A DNA stretch of 64,000 nt from Apostichopus japonicus (GCF_037975245.1 NC_092568.1:35119501-35183500), one strand, 5' to 3'. Numbered from the stretch's first letter, positions 24,595-39,000 are shown. The notes: a model not told the origin generated them from the letters alone. Program-made: numbers and translations.

Positions 24595-27125
24595 GTAAAT
24601 TTGAGAGATTAAGCTAAATTTGCGTAATTGATAGAAAACTTTAATATTTACAGGCCATTAGTGTGCGCCATGGAAATGTGCCGCAATGTTATTTTCGTAG
24701 AGCTAAATAGATGCAGGGACTCAATAGAGTTTGTACATCACTTCAGTTTTACAGATAACATTTTTTAAAAGATGAAAGGGAGGTTCTTTTTCTGTTTGCA
24801 TTTGTCCTCAAAGAATAATCTCATGGCGGATCAAAACTAAGAAAATATTCCTAGCGTATTTTTCACTTTAAGATTGCTATAAATTAGTTTCATCACTTCT
24901 GAGGAATTTGTCGCTCATTTGTTACAACATCGTTAACCAATTCCAAGCTCAATCAAATCCAAGCGCAAACAAACCACTGATTCTAATACTGGCGACATAT
25001 CTCATGATCATTAGTACATTTAATTCTCGAACAGTTGAAATTAATGAGAGCTGATATGACATAATGGATTTTGATGGCTCATTAAAATTGTCAGATTCAT
25101 TGTCAAAAACTGCTACTTCAACAAATATCAACAGTTTTCTCATTAGGCTTTACCAGATCACGTTTTGGTTTCCAATTAGGGTGATGCTCGTTAGTAACTT
25201 GTACATAATTAATAAATTACAATATAGTACTGATGACTATTATATATAATAAATATCAATTTATAATAATAAATGAATAAATTACTCTTGATAGGCATGT
25301 ACCTACAGCAAGTTTTGACAAATTGAGTGTTCTTAATGTTTAGATAAAACATTTCATTTTTCTGCATGATTTGAGATGTGATGGATGCTTTTCAAGTAGG
25401 AGTAAAATCTGATGCCAATAACATAGTAAACAGACATTGAAAGCTAATCGTTAGAAGTAGCATTTGGTAATTTTTACCAAGAAAAGATTTCATTCTCAAA
25501 TTGATGGTGACATTAGTCTTTTGTGCATAAAGATTTTCTTGACTTGTTTGAAAAAGTTTAGTACTACTGTTTAACCGATGACTTTGAGCAGATTTTTTCG
25601 TCTTGATATGTACAAGTCTAACAAATAAGAGAATTTGAGGCGGGTAATGTTTTTCTTAGCTATTCTGGTTTACATTAGATGTGCACCAGAAAAATATGCT
25701 AAATGTCTGGAAATGCTCCTTCAAGACTTAAACTTGTTGATGCGGTCCACGACTCCTCAGTGCAGACGTAAATTTTAATGTTGAATCAATTGTTTTATAT
25801 TAAATTCTAATGACAGAACACGAGAACAAAACACCCTAGGATGGCATACAACACCGGTTGTCCATAAATTTGTAATGCGTTAATGTAAACATGTTATCTG
25901 AGGACATAAAAGTGTTATGTTTTTACTATTGAGTTTTGTGGTGTATCTGAGGAACTGACCTAATTGTTTCTCTGTCTGTTAGGCTAAGTAGTCCAGTCAC
26001 TTTTATCACTGGGATGACCTTGTGAATGTTTAAAGGGTCCTTCTCTCAACAATTAAAAGTTTTATTTTTAAAGTACAACGTGGACTGTTAACAAGTCATA
26101 TTTTTTATCGGTCTGCAATATATCAAAATTATTTTTTTTACTCAGTCTTCCTTTCAAATTGTTACTTTGGTAGCTACTATACAGGATTACAAATGGCAAC
26201 TTTGCATAAAATTCCTCTAAAAATTCAACTGAAAAGTTACTTTGCTTTTAATTGCTTACACATCTCCTCACAACTTCCATTGGCCATTCCCCAAATTTTT
26301 TAGACATTATATTGGAAACATTCATATATATATATCATCCATGGATCCATATTTCATCCATATTTTGCAAAAGACTTTTATGTCATCATGTCTAGCCATT
26401 CATGGTACTTGCAATCATTTTCAATTTCAAAGTCCATTTTACCAATGACTTGCAAAAAATATTTGCCAGCTTGTGAGAAAATTTTAATTTCTCTGCTGTG
26501 CTCAATTTTGAGATGTGCTGAATATTTCAACACTAAATTTAAGTTGATTATCTATCTGTGCAAAGTAAGTTATATTCAACTCTTTCAACCATAAAGTGAC
26601 ATTATAAAAAGCACAGTATAGCATAATTTAACTTTCTGTAAGGTATTAAACCTCTGTCACAGATGCAGTGATTGCAGGTTAAATGACAGAATTTAATTTT
26701 AGATCCATTTGCAGAGTGAAAGGTTGTTATATTTACCTAGTAGTCTGATGCTACTCAATATCTGTAAACAATTGGGAGGGTCCCAATGGTAGGTCCTTAA
26801 AACTGGTCACCAGTTTCATTGCCAGAATTTTTATGAGCATCAAACACAAATTTATCTAATGGCATTTTTGTCACAGTGTAATGAAGGAAGAGGGCAGTGT
26901 TTCAGTAAAGGTAATAGGTATAGGATATATACAGTCTTCTATTTATGCTGCATGGCAGGTCAAAGTCAACTCATAATTCAATTTGAGGAAATATTTTTTA
27001 TACTGGTAATTTACTAGTACATCTTCAGACTGGAAGTGTGAGAACTTTTTCTTGTGTTACTGTTTGCTATGTCACGTTCAAGTATGAAAGAAATAAGAAT
27101 GTTTTCAATTTTTCATTGACTTTAG
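24595..27125 (+). other. Intron between the two coiled-coil exons (2.5 kb)
   Basis: It is bounded by donor GTAAAT and acceptor GACTTTAG. The sequence is AT-rich with no recognised gene, RNA or tandem array. A weak copy of the dispersed CTTACCTGTCTCC-type motif lies at 26237-26276. Nothing else is supported. Confidence 0.85.
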
Positions 27126-27218
27126 GAATCCAGTATAGACTTTGAGGCAAGTTTAGTAGCCAAATTTGACGAACTGATTTCCATCATCCAGAGAAGAAAA
27201 GAGCAGCTTATTCATCAG
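27126..27218 (+). CDS. TRIM9: TRIM9/67-like gene, second coiled-coil exon
   Basis: This is a 93-bp exon of 31 codons, phase 0 at both ends, with acceptor GACTTTAG and donor GTAAAT. It encodes ESSIDFEASLVAKFDELISI followed by IQRRKEQLIHQ. The pattern E-S-x-x-x-FEA-x-LVA-x-x-D-x-LI, then RRK-x-QL, is the middle of the TRIM9/67 coiled coil. It joins in frame to the exon ending at 24594 and to the one beginning at 34070. Regular hydrophobic spacing with many charged residues fits an amphipathic helix. No stop or frameshift is present, and nothing suggests a pseudogene. Confidence 0.93.
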
Positions 27219-29756
27219 GTAAATTGACGGAAAATAACTAAGTCTTTGGCTAGATGAATCTTCTTGTCTTCTTTTTGTTTTATTTGTGTCATCTCTGCTT
27301 TTGTTTCTGTTTAACAGGCAACCTCATGATTGCATTGCATTCCTTGTTTGTCATGTTTTGAATAGTTTTTATGTTCATCCATCTTTTAAAACATTTTGAA
27401 AAGTCTTTGACCTGACAGGTCATGGATTTTTTTTTGGGGGGAGGGGGGTGGGGGGGACCGGCATCATACTATCTGTGGACGCTTTAGTACCTCCTCTCCA
27501 CATCAAAAGGAAAAGAAGTACTCCAGGGGGGGGGGAGGGGAGAGGAAGGGGAAAGGTTACCATCATACAATTTAGCAATTCCACAATATTGTTAATCATG
27601 TGCATATTACTGTAACAGTAGATACATGTACAATACATCAAGAAGATCCGCATGTTTCTGTTGAAGACCAACATCAAGATTTCACATTTAGGCCAGTGCA
27701 GCATATCAAAAATTAAATTGTTTGTATGTGGCTAAGCAGCTGTAGATGCCTCTGTAAACGTACATGTAATTTGAATATAATTTAGTATTTGTAGGCTTCC
27801 TTTAGCAATCAATATGAGTTAGTAACCAGATTAACGGCCGAATGAATTTGCATCATTCTGTGCTAGAAGGAATGTTTTGTAGAAATTTGGTCGGAAGTGA
27901 TACATTTGTTAACTACCTGACAGCCAAATGAGTGAAGTGTAGGGAAGCTTACACATGTATGTATGTACAGTAGGGGTATACATATGAGTTGTAGCATTAA
28001 TATGCCACCCAGTTATGTAAGTAATTGGTGGGTCTCCACCTGCATCCGAAAGTATCAACCGAATCTGTTCAGTAATGAGAGGGAGGGGAACAATCACACG
28101 TACTCTTCCTTAATTTCATCATTTCCTGATATTCCGTTCTATTTTCTTGTTTCAAGTGTTACTTAAAATTTGTGACTATTCCCGAGAAAGTTTTGATCAA
28201 CTAGGTTCGATAATTTTGACATGTGCACACACTGTATTGTATAGCCTGAGCAATCTCTCCGCATTGCCTACCTACAGTACTTTGACGCTTTTCATTGCCA
28301 CAAAACATGATCTTTGTACTCTTAAGCAGCTCATTACTTGACCAGCCCCCAGATTTTATTTCCTCTTAAAGGTCATGTGACATAATCGACTCATATTTTA
28401 CTGCCATTCCGCAAGGCATATATCACCCTCGCCTACAAGATTTGACTGTCTACTTTAAAATGCTTTGTGATGAAATCTGGCAATAATTCAAATGGCTTTT
28501 TAGAAACTCCAGAATGTTGTTAAAAACTTTTAGCATATTAATTTTTTTATTATTTCATCAATTTTGGGGCCAGTACTGATGACTTTTCATTCATTATGCG
28601 AAATGAACCCCAACCCACATTTTTCCTGCTTCAAACATTCTGTGTGGAACAGTGAAAACCTCTAGCATGGATTGTCACGATAATACTTCAGATTTTAAAT
28701 ATATTAACTGCTTTTGATGTATTCATAACATAAATAATGCCCCTTTGGAGTGAATTTTCCTTAGGCGAAAAAACGTTTTTGTTTTTAATACGAGAAAAAA
28801 AAGAGATATTATGTCAGGTTGTTTTCTTAAGTAGATGAGTTTTTCCTTTGATTTTTATGTGCGATTTCGAAGAAAAAAGACAGAGCAAGAAATTGTGCAT
28901 GGCATTCACTTGACAGAGACGTCAAGCTTGAAAAAATAAAATAAGCAAGCATAGAAATACATAATTTAATATTCAAGGGATCCATCAGTGGTTTAATATT
29001 AAACAGAGGGAAGCTGCTTGGGCTGAACTTAGTTTACTTAGTTTCATTACGAAATTCTGAAAATGAGTGTCAAGAGTCACAGCAATGTTGAAAAATGGCT
29101 CATAACCAACAGCGATTGCAGTTAACCTCTTAATGTTGTTTATTTTTGTTGAGGAATGTTACTAAAATTATGAAACATGAACATGATAGGCTTTTGTCTA
29201 TTTAATTGCCTACATTGTTGCTTATTTCATGTAATACATAGATAGCATGTTTTTGTAGGAGATACTGGAAAGAGTCCTGAAATGTTCAGACACTGCTTGA
29301 TCGAAAGTGAGTGACTGTCGCCAAAGCAGTAAAAGCACTGGGTTGGCTGATGTTAATTTTTGATTAAACATTGGATGCGATTTTTCTAACAGGCTGCAAA
29401 ATATATGTATGCTGTAGTGATGGGAACGGGTACCTGCGAAACTAGGGGACAGACCGAACAAATGACTACCCGGTCCAAGCCGTTACTACATGTCCAGAAA
29501 TTCATAAAACTCACTAAAATCGTTCTCCAATTTTCAGTTACAATTTTATTCGAATTAATGAAAGGGAGGAAAACAATCATGTGTATTCTTCCTTCTTTTC
29601 ATCATTTCATGATATTCCCTTCTTTCTTGTTGTGTTCAAGTGTAAAATTTGGTGAAAATTTATTACTATTCCCGTCCGAGAAAGTTTTTATAACTACGTT
29701 CGTTAATTTGTACATGGTCACACTGTACTGAATACTTTTCATCTTTATCCTCAGTG

Positions 29757-30135
29757 TTTCATCAGGACTTATATTGTCAATGTTTATCTTCAGGACTTTT
29801 ATTGTCAATGTTTCTTCAGGACTGTTATTGTCATTGTTTCTTCAGGACTTTTATCGTCAGTGTTTCTTCAGGACTTTGATCTTTATTGTCAGTGTTCCTT
29901 CAGGACTTATATTGTCAATGTTTCTTCAGGACTTTTATTGTCAATATTTCTTCAGGACTGTTATTGCCAATGTTGTTTCTTCAGGACTTTTTTTGCCAGT
30001 GTTCCTTCAGAACTTTTATTGTCAGTGTTCCTTCAGGACTTTTATTGTCAGTGTTTATTCAGGACTTTGATCTTTATTGTCAGTGTTTATCTTCAGAACT
30101 TTATTTTCAGTATTTCTTAAGTACTTTTATCATTA
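29757..30135 (+). repeat. 26-bp minisatellite, about 14 copies
   Basis: The unit is TTCAGGACTTTTATTGTCAG plus TGTTTC. Two longer variants with an inserted GATCTT-like segment occur at about 29867 and 30060, roughly seven units apart, hinting at a higher-order duplication. As 26 is not a multiple of 3, all three frames are open on one strand; this is not coding. Confidence 0.92.
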
Positions 30136-32087
30136 GTCTTGTCAATATCTTGTCATCTTGTAGAAGCCTGGATAATTTCTCCATGGTTCATGCTAACCAC
30201 AGTTAGATTCAAAGGTTGGTTATAGTGATGCAATCAGTTTATGTAAGACCTCATGATGCTGTTATTGGTACTTGGTCATATCAGCAATTTGCCTGTGTTT
30301 GTACAATATCCCGCAGTGACAGAAAATGTCACTCTGGATCACCAAGGAACCATTTCTCATTTTATCAGCACATAACTTTATTTCATACGCATCTGATGAA
30401 TAAACCGTATCTTGATGAAGCTGTACAAAAAATTCAAATACGCTTCATATTTGTGGCCTTTGATTTTCGTTATATATGCCAACTATAAGGTGCCTTCTAC
30501 TGTATTTGAATACAAAGTAAATTCATTACTAAAGTAAACCATCATTGTTTTACAGTACATGCATATTGAATTAATCAATAAAATATCTCAGTATTTCAAA
30601 CAATCACTTGATGTCCCATCAATCAATTTCATATTTTCAATGGTGACAGGAATAATATTTGAAGAGAAATGAAGACCAATATTTATTCCTTTTCTGGAAT
30701 ATAATCTTGATATTCCTATAAGTAGAAGTGGATTTTGCTATTGATTGAGAGATTCTTTCAATTTTAAGAGAGATTAGATGCAGGTTTCTAGAACTCTGAT
30801 TAAAAAATTGCAAGTCTAAAATAAGGTGAATATATTAAGAAACCTAAGGCCGTGATGGTTTTATTCGAGAATAAAATTGATTAAAACGTCTTACCTTTCA
30901 AGTGTTTTATGTTGAGAAACTCAACTAGGCAAATAAATCAAAGACTCAAATGACATGTCGATGATAGCAAAGACTCACAGAGTCTGTAAAAAGTGGATTG
31001 GGTAAGCATTCAGGATCAGAAACTTGATTATTTGTCTACAACATGTCAGAGTAGATAATAACTAGATTATAAGCTATGAAATCAAAATCAAAGGCTTCAT
31101 ATTTTTTGTACCAGAACTCAAATGTTCTGTCAGTTTACTTGATCAGATATAAAAAATCATGATCAAATTTTTAACTTAAATTCTTAACTAGTCTATACCA
31201 CACCTCTCAGAAGTACATCTTCCAAGTAAACACAGGGATTCACTATAGCCTGCATTTACTGACAGGAATCAAGATATATTAATTCACAGTGCGTATTCCC
31301 TCACCTCATATAACCTTATGTATTACCGTTTATCACTTGTGACAAAGTTCTCATTGTCAGAGAGATGGGGAGGAAGGTTATCACACTCCGCCTACTCCCT
31401 CTCCCCTCCCCTCCTCCCCTCCCTGGATATGCTGTGCCTGTATAGGTAAGGTTTTGATTGTGTTTCACAGCAGCCCTCTGCTATATTCAAGTTCAAGAAT
31501 AATTAATCTGCAAGATTGTGATATTTTCATAGAACAAGTTTACAAAAGCTTAACTCAAACAACAAAACTACACATCTCTGAGTTTTTTTGCAAGAATTTT
31601 TCATCCATATTGAGTAAATGAAGACAGGTTTTCAACAACGCAAAAAAAAAAAAAAAACAACATAAAATCACAAAATAAAGAAGGGGAAACTGAAATAAAG
31701 GATATAATTCTGTAGCTCGACTACATTAAACATGATTCCAAACACTTTGAGCACTCTTATCATTTACACTCATTAGATTTAAGAACTTACGAGCTGTATC
31801 TCTGTAGCAATTAACAAGACAACAGCCTCCAAGGTTTCCACCAAATTTGTGAACAAAGTCAATTTCCATCACCATGTATGCTGTCCCTTTAATATCTCAA
31901 GTGATTTTACTTCTAAAGTTGTCATGGGAATGAGTGAATGCTGCACAGGAGAGAATTATGAAGGAGACATTTGCCATCAGAGTTTAATCAAAAGGTTTTG
32001 CTCTTTTCATTTTTCATTGATCCAATTAACTATTCTGTTCCATCTGTCTGATTAACCTGTTTTCCTATTTGTACGGTTTTGTTAATT

Positions 32088-32100
32088 GCCTCTGAAGAAG
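32088..32100 (+). mobile_element. Partial Penelope-like motif
   Basis: GCCTCTGAAGAAG is identical to the first 13 bp of the copy at 59449, followed by ATT instead of ATCC. The match is short and may be a remnant or chance. Confidence 0.25.
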
Positions 32101-34069
32101 ATTTTGTTAGTATACAGTGGCATGGCAACCGCTTTTTACTTGAGTACAAAAAACATCTTTCAAAATGCTTTCCATAATGTTGCAATTCAATGTGAGCTGT
32201 CCAACAAATTGCTTTTAATTTTGTCTCACTTGTCCTCTCTCTCTCGCTCTCTCTCTCAAAGTTTGAATGTTCTCTGCATCTTGTAAATGCCTGCAAGATG
32301 CTCTGTCAAAGGATTCGATGCAAAATATTGTCTCATAATTTTGCCATTTACAAACCAGCCATCCAATATGAAATCAATTTCCATCAAAACTGTAGAAAAT
32401 GTCAAGGTTGATGGGCACTCATGTGAATCAAAAAGTGATTTTGAGTTGTTAATTCATGCGAGAGAAATATTTTTGTCAGTCATTTTTGAAATGAAACTGA
32501 CTGTATCAACAGAAAAACCTTTTAGCCATCCTGAAAGAAAGTTTGGTGAAAATGTAAGACAAAAATTTTCAAGGGTGGTAACTTTGAGCTAGAAGTTTGC
32601 AAGTGAGGGACAGGTAGCATAATTGAAACTTGTATAATTTCAATTATCATCAGTGGTTAAAGGATCAAAAAGAAATTGTCATATTTAGGAAAAAAATGGT
32701 TATGTTGGATTGAATTGACATTCACATGTCCAGGTCTTCTACAATAGCATTCTCATCTGCCTTTGCTACCATGGTAGATTTAGGGAGGGAATAAGGGGGG
32801 GGGGAGGTGAATGGGGGAGGAGGGGAAAGGATCTTGGTCCCCCATTCGGGATAGTCCCCCATTTGGGAAGTCCCCCCCCCCCTCACAAAGTGTTTACTGG
32901 CTCAGGAAGAGACATTGTTACACCCCTACTACCTTGCAGGGTCTTTGGAATAAGGAACCACATTTTTTGCAGTTTTACTGAATATTGTTACAATAGTATA
33001 ATTAAGAGAGTTAGAAGAAAGAAACCGCTATGCCTGGGAAGATAAATGTTTAAAAGTGTTAAGGAACTAATGTTAGATGGATCTACTGAAAATGAAAACA
33101 GAGCAAACAACCTAAATACTGAGACAGATGGAACCGACTTGTTTATCGAAAAATGGAACGTTTGAATAGAATGAACCAGTATGAATGGATGACTTTTATC
33201 GGCACAAAAATTCTTTTGATGTGTTGGAGATCATTTGAGAAGCACTGCTGTCAGTCCAGGTTGAGTTTCTATATACTTTGTGTTTAATTTTTGAGAAATG
33301 ACCCTTAAGGGTACAGTAGCTGTGGGTCATCAATTAAAATGACCGAATTACCTAAGTCTAGCACAAAAATGTATTTAACTTCAGTTCATCAGATACAGCA
33401 CAATACTCAATTGGAGTGGGTAAGAGGGAGGGTGGGTTGGGAGAGATGGGGGAACATGTAATATTTTGACAAACTCAAATAACATGTTAACAATGCAATA
33501 CACATTTGTCAAAGACAGATTGTGTTGCATGTTACCCAAGGGTGCTCTATTGTTTATATGAAGGTGAACAAACATGTTTTGGCAGAGCTAATTAGAATTG
33601 ATAAAACAATGCATTAACATTTTGACCTGCATTGAGGAACATATGAGTGGAGCATTCCAGAGATTTAGCAAATTTGTAAATGTAAATATCTTGAAAATGA
33701 GAAAAGTTGTAGTAAACAAAACTATAACACTAAAAATTTCTTCTTTTTGCATATCAAAACTACTATAACTGCTGCCTAAAGTAATCTCTTAGAGTGAGAA
33801 GAAACATCTAAAGCCAAGAGATGAAAGGAGGACACTTGAAGCTAAACCTGAGGATAAACTGTTCGACAGGAAAAAAGAGGGGAAATGATTTAATCCCCCC
33901 CACTCCCCCCCAATAAAGATCCTAAATTGAAGTCTTATTTACCAGTTTGCTTAATAGTGTTTTGATGTTGAATGTGTAAAAAGTGTTAAAACCTACTATT
34001 CCTTGACGGATCCAAGAAATCAAATTGTTTATACATCTGTCAACATCATCGCTGATATTCTATTTCCAG

Positions 34070-34210
34070 GTACAAAGAGAGAAAGATTTCAAGACCAAGA
34101 TGGTCCGGAACCACATCAACCAGTGTAGCGGTAAACTGAAGCAGACGAGCACCCTGCTGGAGTTCAGTATCGAGATTATGAAGGAGTCGGACCCAGCGTC
34201 TTTCCTCTTA
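34070..34210 (+). CDS. TRIM9: TRIM9/67-like gene, coiled-coil end and COS-box start
   Basis: This is a 141-bp exon of 47 codons, phase 0 at both ends, with acceptor TTCTATTTCCAG and a strong donor GTGAGT. It encodes VQREKDFKTKMVRNHINQCS, then GKLKQTSTLLEFSIEIMKES, then DPASFLL. The sequence K-L-(K/R)-Q-T, a short hydrophobic run, then (K)E-(S/N)-DP-(A/S)-(S/G)-FL is the TRIM9/67 signature where the coiled coil passes into the COS box. The COS box is the C-terminal subgroup one signature, which directs class I TRIM proteins to microtubules. GC content is clearly higher than in the surrounding intron, as expected for a constrained exon. Confidence 0.95.
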
Positions 34211-36012
34211 GTGAGTATATTCATTAATTAATTAGCAATTAAACAACAATTATTCTGAGCGATAAAATATCAATTCTTGTTCTTTGATGTTCTTCATAGC
34301 ACTCTTCCAATGAGTCAGAGGTGCACCTGTACTCATATAGCATAGTTGGCTGTAACTTGTACTCACCCTATGTAGATTTGAACTCAAACTTGTACATTTT
34401 GTACTCTGTGGACTGCACATATCTATTACAATTTACAAATGCTAGTGCAAGATTAAGTACCTTTAGAAATTCTACTTGTAATCTTACTCAGTGGTGGATT
34501 AGCCATTTTACTGACTGGGAACTTTTGTACGGCGAGGTGCAAACCGCACCGCCAGGTCTAGGTGTCGATGGCACCTATTTCCTCTCGGTTGTGAGAGATG
34601 CTAGTTTCATTAAAGGCGTCAAATGCTCTGGTTGTTTCAGAGCCCTGGTTGCTGTGTGGCTCACCGAGCCGGTAGCAATTTTTGCCCCAGTGGCTGGCAC
34701 CCCTGCTGTGCTTTGTGTTAGCTGGTACTACATGTCCTCTTTGTAGAAGTGAGAAATTGCACGTAGCTAGTCACAAAAGATGGGAAGCTTATGGATAATT
34801 CATCGAAGATTTCCAATTTTCTTCCCCTTTTTACTCCCTTCGGAAAATGTTGATTTGTGGATAATGCATGTTAATTGTTACCTAACTAAATCAAGTGGTA
34901 TTTTTTATTACTGTACCTTGCACATATTGCCTCTTGGGTACTTTAGGGTTAATAATTGCTAATGCTGTAGTCACCAAGGAGGTCAGTTTATGGATAAATA
35001 TTTACTAGTCTTCATGAAGAGCAAGAGAAAGTTTTTCCTTTTACTCCCTTTGGAAAATGTTGACTCATCCATAATACATGAATCTACCATATGATGTTTA
35101 AATGCACATATCAATGTCAGAATATATACAGATGAAATAACATTGCAAATGGCAGTGATCAAGGATGTCCATACTTGTACAGTACATTGAAGTAAGTAAG
35201 TAAGAAAGAAAGAAAGAAATATATACTGTATGTATACATTGTTGTATTACTACTGCATCGAGGAATATGATGATCTGTGAATACTGCTTGTTGTTACCAA
35301 AACACATGTGGTATTTTGTTTGTCATTAATACAAGCACTTGCCAACATCTTTGGTACTTTTTGCTAGCTTTCTTGAAGTGATATAACTGCAAATTCTCTA
35401 GATTATATTTATCAGGTTGATAGGATGGCCATTCTCCTCTAAGGTTACCTCTTGTTTGACAATGTCAGTCACCTTCAGTGCAGAGAGTTGCTTGTATTTT
35501 TAAATTTCAGAACTTATCCAGCCTATTATTCCCATCATCTTCTACATACAGTATATGTGACTAGTCATCTCTCTGCTAGTTCTTTGAATGACTGTTAATT
35601 CTCAGGTTATTGGTGCCAGCTTGCTTTGACGTGATAGAAAATTGTCAAGCATATATGCTTCTATCAATTTGCGTACGTGTGTATTGGTTACACTGCTCAC
35701 ATGTGATGTGGCGGCATGTAAAACTGATCATGTAGTTTCGGCAAGCTCTCAGTGCATACTGTACATTATTTATGTAGATTTACAAGTTTCTTGTTCTTAT
35801 GACTTGTTGTCCGATCAGAGATGATAGCAAGGAATTTTGTATACATTATGATGATTATTGAAAGTGTGCTTTATTCTATAGGTCAGTAATCATGCCTTGG
35901 CTAATTAGCTGCTATACAGTAGCTGTCTATTGTACCATTTATAGAGCCTGTAATTTATAACAATGAAAAGCGTCCAATGTAAGTGAAGGTATCAACGTCG
36001 GTTAACTTGATC

Positions 36013-36025
36013 AGGCCAAAGGTCA
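36013..36025 (+). repeat. Lone DR1-like site in a degenerate repeat copy
   Basis: AGGCCAAAGGTCA, a one-mismatch DR1, is followed closely by another TCA-type half-site. Surrounding text to about 36140 is loosely like the AGGTCA repeat family but too diverged to define a unit. Confidence 0.4.
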
Positions 36026-39000
36026 AAGGAAGTCAATCTGGTGATACTGAGGAATCTAAAACAACAACATTGTAAAAACTGATCAATCAGAGAGTTTCTC
36101 AGGTGTCTTTACTATAAAGGTCATCAGTATTGACCCCTAAATATGCTAGAAATTCAGATACTGGTCATCCAAGATCAAATTTCAAAAAGCATTTTGCTGC
36201 TACTATACATTATGAACATTGTAGGCCTTATCCACACCAAGACATTCAATTGTCTATTTTAACAGTCATGAATGTTTTCGATAATGCAGAAGAATCAGAG
36301 AACCTACATGAATTGCAATGTTGCAAAACTAGCAATTTCTAGAGTACTGAAAATCAAAGGCCAATGACCTTCGAACCTCATAGGAATTCGCTGCAACAAC
36401 ACACCATGCCAGTGATATTTGTATACATATTCCTCATGCATGGCAACAACAGTATTACTGACCTTTAGTTCATCAATGAAATTCAGTCTTCACGTATTGC
36501 ATTTATGGACCTATGGGATGCTGAATGTATTCTTAGAGTCCTCTGAAATAATTATGTCTGTCTGCTGTGTGATTGGAGAACGTAGTGTATGCTGATCAGC
36601 TGTGTAATCTTATGTAAGACTATGCAAAAAAAATGGATTGGGGTGGAATTAAAGATAAAAGACCAGAGACATTACAACATCAGTTTGTTGAATTGAAGAC
36701 TTACTGTACGTGTGGGTGGAGAGTATGGATTAAAGATAAAAGTCTATAGAGGAATTATGATAGGTATCTCTTATTGCATTAAAGGCCGGCATCAGTCTTC
36801 AGAGTATTATAGATATAGATCTATAGATATGAATGAACAACAACATTTTACCCTCACTACAAAATATTACGCTCACTGGGGTATAGCTGGTTATTGCATA
36901 ATTTAACATATCTTCATATTTCAGTAAGAACCTCCTGGATATATAGTTTGAAAAGTTCTAGTAATAACTACCACTCTGCTATATTGAGGCAATACTGATG
37001 ATTTTTTTTGGGGGGGGGGGCAGGGAGGGAGAGATTAAGGGGAGGCAATGGGTGGCCTTGTTCAATTTTTTTTGATTGCACACAATGCAAAAATGTCCAT
37101 AACAACTTAAGTGCTTAAACATTAAGTTCACATAACAAAGAAAATGTCAAAAAAATTGGCAAACTGGAATTGTTTAAAAAAAATGCTCTTCTAATTTTCA
37201 CAACTAATTATGATGGTCTAGAGCAGCTTATTTTCCATAATGCTCAGTGGATTTGGTAAAAAAAATCCAGAAATTGGTGAAACTATGTTTTTTGAACTAA
37301 ATGCTGAGCAACTGTTTTTATAAGGCAAATTTCCATTCAATATCCTCTGATTTCCCACTCATTAAATCCATCTCAATTTCTTTCTTCTACATTCTGTGAT
37401 ACGAGTCAAAATTAGCCACATGATTATATTCAAACACTTCTTCAGTTACAATTGATGTGTTCAATACAGCACTCACTTCACCACGGTTACGCTCTCAGAT
37501 ATTGTGTTTTATTATGTGTATACTGTATGTACGCATATGAATCTCATACAGTTTCATATTATTTACTCTTGAAAAGAAAACGCGAAGCTTTAAGAGCAGA
37601 AATACTATATTTTCGTAATGCACAGTCGGTATAATAATTCTGTACAGGTCTTCTTGTACGGCCTTGGAAGATAAAATGTCAAATTTATGCCAGTTGAAAG
37701 TTTGCTAAATCCGACTCGAGGGAGATTATTGGAATCCTGACAACTGTCAAATTACGATGCTTTTGAATAGAGAGGGATTTCTGTTTGCAAGATGGAAGAT
37801 TAGCTGGGAAGTATTTTTTTCCTGGGTTACGATGATCGGGGCAAACGATTGTAGTCGAGTTATTGATTCTTCCAAATGAATGTGGTGCCCAGTGATTATG
37901 GCTGCAGTTGGGGCTGTAAAATTCAATATTGAAACATCGGCTCGAGGATTAAATCAGAATGGCATCTGTTTTAAGTGGTGAAATTGGCTTGGATTTGAGA
38001 TTGAAAAAAAAAGAAGAAGAAAACAGAATAGGAGATTTAAAAAAAATAAAAAATGGAAATTAATGATTGTGTCAAATTTCTTCTCAATGGGCAAAACCTT
38101 TGCACATGATTGTATTATGTTGTATTATATTTCATGATTTTAATTGAATGATATATTGGACAAAGCATAAACAAAGTGTTTTCTAATTTGCTCATTTTCC
38201 AGTTTGTTAATAATTTCAGTCAGTTAAAAGTCAGTTTTCCCAAAATGGTCATTAATTTGTTTGAATGGCTAATTGTTATATGCTGTTAGCAATTTCTGAT
38301 TCCTGGCATTCAGCTGAGCTCCTGTTAACTAACCAAACTATTACCATCTTAATCCAATACATAAAGTTGAATGTTATGTGGACATATATCGTTCCTTATT
38401 ATGCAATTCGTTAAATTTTCTACTTTTATAGTTTCACTGCAACTGGTATGTGTGACATTTATGGATTAAAATAACAGACTATAAATGGTTTTATACACTG
38501 TAACATTGTCTGTCTGTTTAAGGCATCCATCTGTATCATATTTTTACTTTATTCTCTCTTACCTGTCTACTATGCACTCTGATCTGCCTAGCTAACAAAC
38601 AATTGGTTACATGTTGGGTCTGTGCCCCTCTGACACACTTACCTCATTGCAATGCAAGTCAATGCAAAATGGAGAGCTCTTGGAAGTGATTGGTGACAAA
38701 ACTTTGTTGGTGAATTTACCAACTTTGTAATATGTTTATCTACATAATGATACAGAGGAACTTTCTTGCTGATCATATTACACACCCTAGAAAAACTAAT
38801 AAAGTTCTAAACATTTGAAACTCCAATCATTTTCTTCTTTCTTTCTTGTTTACATAACCTACGTCCTTTCTAACCCCAGTCTTTAGTGTAAACATAGAAT
38901 TTTTTTTTTTATCAATGTTAGGAAAATGCGCAACAGATACAGTAATTGATGACACTTCTTTCCATTTATTACATCAACTGGATGTAATTCTCATCACTGA

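Larger units (their letters stand above)
27219..34069 (+). other. Intron within the coiled-coil region (6.9 kb)
   Basis: It is bounded by donor GTAAAT and acceptor TTCTATTTCCAG. It holds a G-rich patch near 27430-27550, the 26-bp minisatellite (29757-30135), a partial Penelope-like motif at 32088-32100, a TC microsatellite near 32230 and a G/C-run pair near 32795-32885. Open frames here are shadows of low-complexity sequence, with no family match. Confidence 0.85.

Noticed and set aside
29774-30206. Overlapping + strand open frames with Phe-Leu-Gln-Asp repeats
   Set aside because: The 26-bp minisatellite is stop-free in all three frames; no start context or homology.
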